Below are positions 20,447 through 31,188 of a stretch of 35,556 nt of DNA, piece by piece. Each line of letters starts with the position of its first letter. The first letter of the stretch is position 1. The stretch is taken from positions 1 to 35,556 of the forward strand of contig JADGJH010000061.1 in NCBI GenBank assembly GCA_027596945.1, given 5' to 3'. The position numbers and the translations under genes are program-made. Origin of the DNA: Physocladia obscura. Taxonomy: Eukaryota; Chytridiomycota; Chytridiomycetes; Chytridiales; Chytriomycetaceae. The notes under the pieces were generated by a model, which was not told the origin of the DNA, did not search any database, and saw only the letters and a program-made list of their open reading frames with translations.

Positions 20447-23400
20447 ATGGAGACATCAACCGTGTTCTCAAGCACAACAGCGGTTCTGCGCTTAGTCCCG
20501 AAATCAAACACGTGCGCATCACTGCTTCGAATCACTTGCGTGAATCCGAATGCTGTCGTCGAACAGAATTTCGGTGCTGGTAACAATAGCGACAGCGCGA
20601 AGCCCAGCAAATACACCGTTTCGATCCTACAAGTTAATCGTGCAGCTATTCCAAATAATAATTCGCTTGACACGCAAATAAAGTAACGTACATCCAGTTT
20701 CCAAATTCGTCGCACTGAAGTTAAAATAGGAGAACATATCAATTTGATTATTGTGTTGACGAAAAGATCCCCGCCGACGAGTTTTGCCAAAATCTAAATA
20801 TCAAAGATATTGTTTCCAGCGCAGCAGCAGGTAAATTCATATTTTCTGATTCGAAAATTAAAAAATTGAACTAAAAAACTAATGTTTCTCAGGAAAGCGC
20901 GCAGCAATTTTCACAGCATCCGTTGGAAAAAATATTTCGCAGCATGAGCGCAGGTTTTTAATCTGAGATATCTGTTAACAAATAGCATTAACAAATTACC
21001 TGAAAAACATACCTGAAAAACAAACAAAACAGACTCAGCATTTTCAAATCAGCTTTTTCGAAGCTCATGAGTCTAGTTAACAAAGAAGACAAGATTTTTT
21101 TTGGATATTTTGGTGTCACAGACTCGAAAGTGATGGATCTCATAACTGAGCGTAATATTCCAAGTAAGTTATTGTCTTATTTTTGTCATTTTATCTTGTA
21201 TTTTTCAGTTTAGTATGGATAATGTTAATTTTTATTTTATTTTAAAAAAGCTTCATCAATTTCTTCTGATATGGCATTGTTTTTATCCCCCCTTCTTGAT
21301 ATTTCCGTTGTGGAAGACTTAATTGGGCGAGGTAACAAAATTATTATATTTGTTTGGCATTATTGTCTGATTTAGACACCGGAATGCTCTTTCAGAATGC
21401 CCTCTTCCGACAGTAACTTATTTTACTATTGAAAAAACTGATTCACTGAAATTGACTGGATCGTTATGTCTGGTCCGAATACTCATTTGCTTTTCTTTTC
21501 TAGTCATTAGAATAAACTTTTGTTTTAGATTGATCTGGGGCATCCCTGTTTCCTTCCGCCAAAAGATGCATCATATATTTGTTCTGCATCTAGTGTCACA
21601 AAGTCATTATCTGTGATCAGTTAAAATAATTATTCCTTTAAAAATCTTGGTTCTAATCAGAATATGATCAGAGAAAATCGCGAATTTACTTTCAACACCA
21701 GGATTCACTGGAAAAATTCCATACAACGAGTCTTTTCTCACAAAAGTTTGCTCAAGTAATTCGTCGGTCTTTTTTTTCCCAAATTTTTCATCACTTATTC
21801 TTTTTTCTATATTCAAGATTTCTTGGGTGTGAATGGAAGATCTACTTTTCTGCTAAATTTGGACGTGAGTTTGGATATCTTGACAACTAATTCCCTTTTT
21901 CTTATCGTGACTTCCGTTTCAGCCAGCAGACAACACTTGCGCTGTAGAAAACGAGCATGCTCTCGATTTTTTAATGCTCACAAAAAAAATTCGTTCTCTC
22001 GAGGTTTGTAACTTTCTTTTCCACAACATGCATCTTGAACTCTTTGAATAGACTGTTTCTCGCGTAGACCATCGAGTTTACCCTCTTGAAAACAAATGCG
22101 TGGACCTTGAATCTGAATTGGCCAAGCTTAAGGTTTGACTTTTTTATTTATTTTTAGTTAAGTTATGCTAAACACAAAAAAATAAAACAGGACATTAATA
22201 TAACTCAAACAAAGTCACTTGCCGCTACATCATCGCGTATCAATGATCTCGAGATATTATTAACAGAAACACGAGCTTCTAATTTTACCCAAATTGCTCA
22301 ACTTACCAACTTGCAACATCAAAAAGCTGCGGAATTGAAAAACAAATATGACCAAGAAATCGCTGAAATAAATCAAGAAAATAATCGCGCATTTGCCGAA
22401 ATGAATCGAGAAAATCTTCGTGCGTTAGAAGCATTGAAAGCAGATCTTGAGAGAAAACATGCTGATGAGTTGAATACAGTTATTGAAAGAATGGAGACGC
22501 AAAAGAAAATTATTGTTGCCAACTCAAATGATGAAAGGCTCATAGACTCTCAGGAATCTGCTATGGTAGCTATCTGCATTTTGTAATTTTTTTTTCTCCA
22601 CCCTGACTTGTTTTTTTTTTTTGTTTTTTTTTAATAAAATTTATAAAAATTAGGGATTGGTTATTAATATTTAGAAACAATAAAATAAAAATTGTTATNN
22701 NNNNNNNNGGTGAACTGTGTGGTGCAACATTTGCGATTTTTTTTTTTGCGACGATTATTTTTTTAAAACATTTTTAATATAAAAAAAACGCGGCTATTCC
22801 AAATTTTTTAAAAATTTTTTGTTTTTTTTTCTTAAAATTTAGAAAAATGAGGGATTGGTTCTTCAGATTGAGAAACTAGAAAATCAAATTTGTTCTTATG
22901 AAATAGACGCGTTGAACCTGAGAGATCGGATCGTTAACGAAGAAGCGAAGAATGGTAAATTTGTTGTTTTTGTACACTTGAAACACTTGTTCAACATCCT
23001 CTTCTCAGCTGCGTTGCGCGACTCGCTATTCAGATTAGTCGTGGAAAAGGATTGTGTGTCGAACGAACTTTCTGCTTTAACTGTTTGTTTCTTTTTTCAT
23101 CATAATTCCTGAATAATTCTAACATTTAAACCAAAACAAAAAACAAGGCTGCTTTCAAGGTTACGACAGATTCCCACCAAACCCTGGACGTTTCTCTTCA
23201 GTCTTCGCAGGATATTATTGAAAACTATGCCAGAAAACAAACACAGGACCTGAGCTTCATTGCGAATCTCAAAGATCAAATCATGGAATCGGCAACAGAA
23301 TTGAAAAATTCTCAAAAACTTCTGACCGAAATGAACACCACCGTTGCATATATCACAACCGAAAAAGCCGAACAGGTCAAAGAAATCGAAATTCTCAAAG

Positions 23401-25957
23401 AAACCATCATATCCATAAAAAAGTTGCATAAAGAGGCTCTCGCTTCACTCGTGAAACAAAGTGAAGAAAATTTGCGACGGGAACTAAAGAAAGTGACAGA
23501 TTCACTCCATGCTGATCATACTGCAGAACTTGACGCACTGACCAAAAGTCATCAAGAATCCATACGAGCCACCAAACGCGAAGCGTCGAAATTCGAGCTT
23601 GATTCGTCGAGTGCTGCACAGACTCGTATCGACGAAATAGAAACAAAGCTGGAAGAAATGAAACGAGTTCATGCACGTGAAATTGAGCGATGCAAGCGAC
23701 AGGCACGAGTTGATGTTGATGAAGACTTGAAAGATTTAAAGTTACGGGTTGAAGAAGCAGAGCATGAGGGAGCATGTTGGAAGAGAGACATCGAACGTCT
23801 TCAGAAGGCGCTGCATCGCTCAATCGAACTTGGCAAGACTAGTTTGGAGGAGTATGAAAAGGAAATTGACGCGGAGAGAGATTTATGGGTAGTCGAAAAA
23901 ACGAACTTAAAAACTCGAAATCAGGCGTTAGAGGTTTTTTTAAAATTTTTTTTACTCTATTTATTTTTTGCTCTATTTATTTTTCTATAATTTTTTAGCT
24001 TAAATTAGTCACTATTTCGGAAACGCTCAAAGCTACCACGGTAGCTCAAAGTGCAGCATTTTCCGATGATGTACGCAAGTCAATTCTGGTAATTTGATTT
24101 TTTTCGCCTTTAATCAAGGTAATTAAATTTATTGACAGATTGCTTCGGATATTCAACCTTCCGCCAATGAACCAGAAGAAACACCCGTTACTCGCAAGCG
24201 CGCCCGACTGTCTGACGTTTCTGATTTACTGGAAATATCTGCAGATATCGGCAAATCCATACCTAAAAAAAAATCTGCTTCTGTTCGCGCCACGACAAAA
24301 GCTGCAAAATCCGCAGCTGCCCTGTCATATGAAACTGTTTCAGCAACACAAGTTGATAATGAGTCTTTAAATACAGAGTATGAACCTGAGAAGACCACCA
24401 TTTTGACTAAGCCTCGAAAGATAAATGCTGAAACTTCTGGAACGATCGTGCCCGAAAACGAAATGGATGTCGAATCCACTGTTTCAAAATCGTTAAGCGA
24501 CTATATACCTCTGAACCATAAAATGAAAACAACTGTCAGACAAGCCAAGAAACCCAAAAAAATTGGTGACAGTGATAAAAGTGATAACAGTGATGACGAA
24601 AATTTCGGCGTGGATGATGATGATGAAAGAAAGACAAAGAAAAAGATGAACACCAAAAATTCTGAAACATCGCAACCTGACAAACGTCAACTGAATCATA
24701 AAAGAATCATGAGCGCTACCGCTTCAATAATTTCAGATAATTCGGCATTAGAGACTGTCCGAGAAAAATTCGAAAAAAACATTGCGTTGAAACCTGCGTT
24801 TTCCAAAAAGGCGGCAAATAACGGACAGAGCAACGTAGAAGATGGCGAGCCCGCCAAAAACGATGGCTCAAAGTCAGTGAACGCGAAGGGAAAAGCTGAA
24901 TCGAAAACAAAGAAGTCTGGTATAGGCAAAGAAACGAATTCAGATGACTTCGAGGAGGATGTTACTATGAAAGGAAAGCAAGTTGTAAAATTGAAAGAAA
25001 AAAGTGCAACGAAGCTAAAAAAATCTGACGCAGTGGAAAACAAAAACGATAAATCCATTGCCGAAGAAACGAAAACTAGTTCCGAAAATATCGATAGTAT
25101 GTTTGACTTGTCTGAATATCAAACAAATTCGAAAATCAAATCCATTGCCAATAGCAACAAATCCACTCATAATGATTCTACAGCTATTACAAAACAATTT
25201 GAACCACGAAAAAGAAAAGTAAAAATAATAAACAATGAATCGGAGGACGACGCACTGCCTTCGCTTTTAAAAGTTTATTCGATTGAAAAAGGGAAAATCG
25301 GCAGTGAAGATGAAAGAACTGCCACAAATTTAGCGAATATTATCGAATCTGACCGAATTGCGTCTGATACTGTTCCTGTTGAAAATAATCTTACCAAGAA
25401 GCCAGTACCACGGAAAAAAAAGATGCCTGTAACATCTGAATCAATAGAAACAAATTCGGGCGAGGCAAAGAATAATTCGAATAATGAAGACGTCGAACAT
25501 GAAAACAATAAAATTGAAGATGACAAAAAACGAAAAGAAGAATCTGCAAATGAAAAAATCATCGAGAAAGATATGTCTTTGGCTGAAAAGAAGAAACGAA
25601 AGCTTTCTGTCAAACCCATGGAGATCCCTGATAGCGATGAAGTTTGCCTATTTATTTATTTTTTTGTTACAACTTTGAAGTTTATGTATTACATACCAGA
25701 CAATACTACGATCCCAGCAATTATCTACCCGCGAGTCGACAACAAAAATAGATATGCCAATAAAGAAACTACTTAGCTTCAGCCAGCCATCACTAGCAAC
25801 AATACTTCCGGGATTTCAAATTTCGAAAACACCAACTAATCCATATCTAGTTGGCTCGTTGGGAAACACAAGTGCACTATCAGAGTTTGACAAGGCACGG
25901 GCAGCGAGACAGGGGAAAAAGAGACTGGATGCATTAATTCAAGCAGGAAATCAATGA
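20447..25957 (+). CDS. Kinesin-like protein with degenerate motor, coiled coil and charged nuclear-type tail
   Basis: Proposed exons: 20447-20682, 20730-20830, 20893-20953, 21033-21163, 21251-21331, 21396-21472, 21529-21619, 21672-21755, 21818-21864, 21923-22003, 22052-22132, 22191-22565, 22843-22954, 23009-23082, 23148-23933, 23999-24088, 24139-25641, 25718-25957, giving 1,416 residues. Residues 1-330 thread onto a kinesin motor. Landmarks are FDYCVDEKIPADEF (FD-x-VF region), IFTASVGKNIS (P-loop), FFGYFGVTDSKVMDLI, GSLCLIDLGHP (switch II), ASSVTKSLSVI, IPYNESFLTKV and NFLGVNGRSTFLLNL. The usual GQTGSGKT, SSRSH and DLAGSE motifs are all altered, so ATP-driven movement is doubtful. About 330-800 is heptad-rich coiled coil. 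The last 500 or so residues are Lys/Glu/Ser-rich with likely nuclear signals (TRKRARLS, KKKRKLS). Subfamily uncertain; kinesin-6 is possible. The coding sequence starts 56 bp after the stop of the b5 gene. Confidence 0.72.
22615..22698 (+). repeat. Error-rich copy of the sequence after the gap
   Basis: Positions of about 22615-22698 match about 22808-22895, including the exon start at 22843. Most differences put A or T where the right copy has G or C: AGGGATTGGTTATTAATATT versus AGGGATTGGTTCTTCAGATT. The copy stops at the N run. This looks like a low-quality read end placed before a scaffold gap, not a biological duplication. Confidence 0.65.
22699..22708. other. Assembly gap (10 N)
   Basis: A run of ten N lies inside the kinesin-gene intron 22566-22842. 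The length is probably conventional, not measured. It does not interrupt a proposed exon, but the homopolymer-rich flanks and the copy at 22615-22698 make the local sequence unreliable. Confidence 0.98.
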
Positions 25958-26047
25958 ATTTTTCAGCCTTTTCTTTTTTCGTTTGATTTTTAGTTGGTTT
26001 TGTCGATTTATTTTTTATTTTTTATTTTATTTTTTATTTGTGACCAC

Positions 26048-27786
26048 ATGATTCGGAATGTTATCCCACGAACTCAACAGCAAGTCTCGTGTGTTGGATT
26101 TGGTGCTTTTCGCATTGGAGGTTCTGGTGCTCTGAATGCCGGTGCAGCATTAAATACAGCGCTAAAGCGAGGCGCAAACGTAATAGATACTTCAACTCAC
26201 TTTGGTGCAGGTTTTGTTGTTTTTTGTTTTTTTCGAACAAAACCCCAACACCAGCAACAGGCTTGTCAGAAACTTTGATCGGCCAGACTCTTCGGGAAGC
26301 GACGCGTGAGTGGGGCTTGAAGCGCGAGGTTCTTTCAGCTTTCAATTGTTCAAATAAAAACTAAGAATAAACAACAGGATATCGTGATAATATCGAAATG
26401 TGGCCACATTTTGGATAAAAAACGAATTTCCGAATTGTCGAAAGAAGTCGCAGTAGTAGGAGAGGAATTTGATCTTGTGGTCCTCTCGGAATCAGCCGCT
26501 CATTGCATTTCGCCAAAATTCATCGAATCTGAAATAACAGCCTCGCTGGGTCGTCTGAATGTAGAAAAAATCGATATTTATATGCTCAACTGTCCAGAGC
26601 GTTTAGTTGCTGGAAAACTGCATTCGCGGAAGGTGTTTTATCTTTTTCGTTTGATTGTTATTTCACTTCATATATGTTTGGTTTTAGGTTCCAAGCGTAT
26701 ACCCGTTCATCAAAAAAGCATTCACGCATTTGGAACAAGAAGTAAAGCGTGGACGAATAGGGTCATACGGAATCGCATCGAATTCATTGGCAAACTCGTC
26801 GATTCCAGATTTCATAAATCTCGAAGAATGCATTGATCTTGCCAAGCAAGCTGGAGGTCTTGATCATTCATTTAGTAGTATCGAATATCCGCTCAATTTA
26901 TTTGAACGGGATGCTGTGGAGCGCTTGGACGGTGAGCGCGTTTTGGCTGAGATTGCAGAAGAGAATGGCATTTACCAGTTTATTCAGCGACCGCTGAATG
27001 TGATTGCAAATGGAAGTGTCAGATGTTTGGGGGATAGAAATTCTGGTTACACTGGTATATAGAATACAAAAAATTAAAAAAGAAAATAGTATGAGCTAAA
27101 AAAAAATTTACGTGACAGACGAAACTTCAATTACAGCCGAATTAACAACGCGTTTTGAAAACGTAACGAAACTTGAATTGGGACTATCATCGCTTGTTGG
27201 TGACACGGAAGATGATATCAAAACCGTCTCTCATTTCGTTTGGGCCGAAACACTCTCAGAAAACTTGACCAAACTTGTTTCTTCAAATGCTTTTGCCACA
27301 CAGCACTACACTCAAAACATAGTTTTGCCGACACTGAATGCCGAGGCTGAAAAACTAATCGCGTCGCTTCCGGCTGACAGTCCAAATGGCGACGATATTA
27401 AATTATGGGCGGCCGAATATAAAACCAGCATCACGGAACTTTGTACGCTTCTTGTAAATTTATGTCTTTCAGCTGAGTCTGCAATGAATCGAGAAATTGC
27501 CACAGTTTTGGGCGCCATGGCTCCAAGTACCGTTCAGGAATGGCGAAAGGTCAAATTCACAGCCCAAGGAAAAGATGTGGACATGTATACGCAACCGCCG
27601 CTTTCAGATATCTCGATTCGAATAATAAGGTCGGTTTTGGAAATGAAAACAAACGGAAGAGGCGGGACTGTGTTGGTTGGGATGAGAAAACCTGAATATG
27701 TTGATGATATTATTTTGGCTGGATGTGGTGAAAGTGTGAAACCTGATGATGTTGAAAGCGCTTTGCTTTGCTCGCTTTTAGATTAA
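26048..27786 (+). CDS. Aldo/keto reductase-fold protein with substituted catalytic residues
   Basis: Exons 26048-26210, 26255-26328, 26378-26632, 26688-27054 and 27119-27786 give 508 residues. AKR landmarks: VGFGAFRIGG near the start, VIDTSTHFG, LSETLIGQTLRE, IVIISKCGHI, LGRLNVEKIDIYMLNCPE, VKRGRIGSYGIASNS, SIEYPLNLFE and RPLNVIANG. Near the C-terminus comes VLVGMRKPEYVDDII, the closing AKR motif. The link between the last two exons is phase-consistent, and the closing motif lies in the second part, so I treat them as one gene. Of the usual Asp/Tyr/Lys/His tetrad, Asp and Lys remain, Tyr is replaced (HFG instead of YG) and His is replaced (MLN instead of LLH). Reductase activity is therefore uncertain. 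About 150 extra residues separate the RPLN motif from the C-terminal helix. It lies 90 bp after the kinesin-like gene. Confidence 0.75.
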
Positions 27787-27869
27787 TATATTTACATTCA
27801 AAAAAGAACTGCTCGGTCTTTATTCTGTTTTCAAACCAAATAATATAGAAAAATAAAAATAATTTATAA

Positions 27870-29359
27870 TTATGCGATGTTACGTTTGCACACAGGGCAT
27901 TGACGGTGTCCTCTCCGACGCCGATTCACGGTAATTGCATTTGCAGGTCCAGGAACAACAACTGATGCAACAACAGGAATATTTTGTGTTGTAGGTATAA
28001 TTTCGTTTGAACTTGGCAATACCGCAGAATTAGCGGGTGCATTATCGGGAAAAATTGCTTCATCAGCTGGAATAAATACATCCATCAACCATCCATCAAT
28101 ACAATCCATATGAAACGCGTGAAAGCAAGGCAATTCTCTCAGTATTTCGCCCGCCTCATAATCTCCCAAGCAAATTGAGCACGTTACTGATGACATAAAC
28201 TCTTTCATTTCAGGTTGACCAGAAATATCGTGTTGTTGGTCAGAATTTTCTTGTTGCTGCTGCTGCTGTTCAACGGGTGCTACTTGACTCAAGTCGCCCA
28301 TTTCAATTTCACACTCTCCTGTAACATAGGCATGGCACTCACTTCTGTCAGCAAACGCGTAAACTTTTGTAACTGCAAGTTCTTCTCTCGTCATCCCCGC
28401 ATCATTTCTGCCTCCGCCACCGCGTGCAAGCGTTCCACTCCTTCTATCTCCTCGGCCCGCTGCCACGCCACCAAACGCAACAACTCCACGCAACGCGCTT
28501 TTGAGCACACTAAAAGCAACAGCGTTGAAACCAGAAGTCGCTGGTACTGGCGGATACGCGTGTCGGGGAGACACATCTGAGCGCAAGATTTTGCTCCAAA
28601 TGTATAAGACAAAGAGCGTCCATACGACAGGACCGACAAGGATCTGAGCCAGTGCGAATTGCAATGCTGGCGTCGGAGAATATGATGGTATGCTATTGGT
28701 GCTGCCGCTACTGCTTTGGTCGCGATGCGAGAGATTGAATGTCACAAATCCTTCTGATAACGACCCTGCATTAGAAGATGCGGTTGGATATTGCTGTTGG
28801 TATTGATTTGAGGATTCTGCTTGGTGGGGAACAGAGTCTGTGAAATTTTTGAACGCCATTGTAGACAAACTTGCAAATCCCCAAATCCACCAAAACATTG
28901 ACAAGTGCAGAGAAAAACTGTAGTATCTGGCGAAGCACGACCTCCAACATGACGCGTTTTCGAAAAATGAATTGGTGACAGCATAGTTGAAAAGCTCTCC
29001 TGAATCAGAAATTTACAAGTTTTTTTCTTGTTTTTAGTTGTTCAGGATGTTTTTTTTTGTGTAATGCTATTGAGGAGCTCACGTGGAAGTCGAATGCATG
29101 CAATCAAAGCTTCACAAAAGAGCCATATGCAAGCAAGATCAGTCCAAATCCCCAGACTTGGAGATCCGATACTGTCGACTGGCGATGGATAGCTGTATCC
29201 AGATGTAAGAAATAACGCGTTTCCAGCGATAACAATAGAGTCCATAGTAAGACATACGACAACCCAACGTTGCGATGTGCGAATTATAGTAAGCGATGCA
29301 TTTCCGAAACTGGTTGCATATGTAGTATAAACGAGAAAACCTTCCAAAAGGCACGACAT
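27870..29359 (-). CDS. Multispanning membrane RING-H2 E3 ubiquitin ligase
   Basis: Minus-strand exons 29359-29083 and 28999-27870, joined by a GTGAGC donor and TTCAG acceptor, give 468 residues. The N-terminal half has four to five hydrophobic spans, including VVVCLTMDSIVIAGNALFL, LACIWLFCEALIACI, MFWWIWGFASLSTMAF and ILVGPVVWTLFVLYIW. A short polyQ tract (QQQQQQQ from GCTGCTGCTG) precedes the RING. The RING reads CSICLGDYEAG, LRELPCFHAFHMDCIDGWL and finally QCPVCKRN. It is a C3H2C3 RING resembling plant At1g12760-type membrane ligases, which ubiquitinate targets at internal membranes. The last Cys pair is displaced by about 67 residues rich in Ala, Pro and Val. The start at 29359 is the first good ATG in frame; more upstream exons are possible. 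It converges on the aldo/keto reductase gene with 83 bp between stops. Confidence 0.8.
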
Positions 29360-29962
29360 GGCTGAATTTTGCGGCAAAAGTTGACAGAGAATCCACAAAT
29401 GAATAAAACTGGGAATTTTCTCTGTGTGAGTGGGAAAACAAATTCGGAAACCCCGCCAAATAAACAAAGGAAAAAAAAGAAAAAAAGGAAAAACAGGAAA
29501 AGCAATGAGAAATAGTATGATCGGATATTTATTAACTATTTACTCCATGATAAGTTATGAACCGCAGAAAGCAAAAAACCAGAGATATGATGGTGATATA
29601 GAACCCTTTTAAATACAGTTATGACATATACGGAAAAATAATTTTTGCAACAGATTGATTCATTCGTATAATACAGAAAAAGTAAAAAATGTTTCACGAT
29701 AAAAAGAGTTCATATTTCAGGAATGGTGGGACAAGGTTTTTTTTGTTCCGCTATTTCTTTTTGCGAAGAAACAACGAAGTATTGTTGCTTTATTTACTTT
29801 ATTTATTAGTTCTGTCGAAAATATTGACATTTGCAAGTATTTGAGACAACACTTTGTCATAGATCAAAATTATCACGTGAGCATCTAAAATTAAAGTTTG
29901 ATTTGAAATTTTTTTTCAAATTCACAAATTTTCATTTCAAATCCAACACAAAAATTCTATAA
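29360..29962. other. Spacer between divergent genes; no gene recognised
   Basis: This stretch should hold the promoter of the RING gene (minus) and any upstream exon of the SDR-like sequence (plus). It is AT-rich with poly-A/T runs. I see no clear RNA gene or conserved motif. A short ATG-led stretch (MVGQ at 29723) before a GT donor could in principle be a first exon for the SDR, but that lacks support. Confidence 0.4.
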
Positions 29963-30676
29963 GGCTCAAATGGTATTGGTTTTGCGATTACCCGCCGCAT
30001 TACACACGGTGGAAACAAAGTCGTCATTATCGGCCGGCGTCAGCAAGTTCTTGGCGATACTGTTGCCGAACTTTCTGCAAAAGGCCTTAAAGTGGAGAGC
30101 TTCCGCGGCCACGCCACAACCCCGTCCGAACGCGTTGCTCTCTTTTCTGAGATCACGACTCAATATCCGGAGGCGTCTGTGCTTACCAATTTTACTGGCA
30201 TTATGAAACGCGTGGATATTCTCGGTGATGAGCCTTGGGAAAGCGTCCTTACGGATCTTGACATTAATTTACGTGAGTTTATAATTACGGTGTAATTATT
30301 TATTTTTTTAAACTAGAAAAACTAAATGAAAAAACACTACAGACGCACCAATTCATTTGTCGACTCTTTTCGCGAATTACTGGTCAGGAAAAAATGTCTC
30401 AGGAGTAATTGCGAACACAACTTCTGGTCTCTCCCTTGTTCCACTGACCTTCTCTCCAATCTACTGCGCCACAAAAGCGGTCTTGCATTCGTTCACGTAG
30501 AGCTTACGCCATCGATTGAAAGCCAAAAACATTAAAGTAATTGAAATTATCCCATCAGCCGTTGATACGGACTTGATGGGCCGGGTGCCATGACACACGG
30601 AGCAAACCTCGATGAATTTGCGGATGAAATTTATGCAAAATTGAAGAACGGCGATGAAGAAGTTGCATATCAATTT
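29963..30676 (+). pseudogene. Broken short-chain dehydrogenase/reductase (DltE-like)
   Basis: An SDR fold is clear. GSNGIGFAITRR (glycine-rich cofactor loop, its usual TGG lead missing) is followed by VVIIGRRQQVLG, ASVLTNFTGIMKR and an intron 30273-30342. Next come NLHAPIHL, IANTTSGLSLVP and the catalytic YCATKA (Tyr-x3-Lys). An in-frame TAG at 30498-30500 then interrupts the segment before SLRHRLK. VIEIIPSAVDTDL is followed by a frame change near 30575, after which HGANLDEFADEIYAKL continues in another frame. No first exon with an ATG was found. Two disabling changes and a missing start suggest a pseudogene; sequencing errors could mimic one or both. Proteins of this group are cytosolic NAD(P)-dependent oxidoreductases of uncertain substrate. 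Confidence 0.7.
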
Positions 30677-31188
30677 GTGAGTTGATCAACAAGCAGTAAA
30701 CGCGATAGTAGGTAGAGTAACAGCAAAGAAAAAAGAGATAATAAAACTTGCTGTTTGAATCTTTTAAAGTTTTGGTATTTGATAAAAGACATTGCTTAAT
30801 ATTCAAATGGAACTGTTGTCATCCTTATCACAAGTTTATCATCGGAAGTCAGGCAGAGTTGGGTAATATTCCAGCCTTTTGCCGATGGGTCACTTATCTT
30901 CAACAGCTGAAGACTAAAATACAATTAAAAATTGAAATTTTGAAAATTGAGCGATTTTGAGTTTTTCCTTGTAAAGTCATTGGCTAATTTTATCTTGGCG
31001 CTTGCTTTATTTAATTTATTTACAGAATAGATAGATTGGCGAACATCCGATCCATTTGATCTTATCGATACATCTTTCAATCTATCGACAGAAAAAAGCA
31101 TGACTCACCTCTGAAAAAGAATCATGTGACACCACGCGGAAGGGTGGCTCCTGTGAAAAAGAAAGAAAAAAAATCTCCAAACAGCACC
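30677..31188. other. Spacer upstream of cysteine dioxygenase; nothing recognised
   Basis: No gene or RNA is recognised here. The first part would hold the missing C-terminus of the broken SDR, but I could not find it. The last 100 bp before the ATG presumably contain the cysteine dioxygenase promoter; no specific site is evident. Confidence 0.4.

Noticed and set aside
20520..20545. TTCGAATC-like T-loop motif hinting at a tRNA
   Set aside because: It lies inside a coding exon, with no matching acceptor stem or anticodon arm; no tRNA or rRNA was found in the window.
20269..20790. 173-codon minus-strand ORF over the b5/kinesin junction
   Set aside because: Opposite a stretch with better-supported plus-strand exons in both genes; no recognisable domain.
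24493..25619. Phe/Ser-rich minus-strand ORFs opposite the kinesin tail
   Set aside because: Antisense of Lys/Glu/Asp-rich coding sequence (AAA/GAA read as TTT/TTC); shadow frames.
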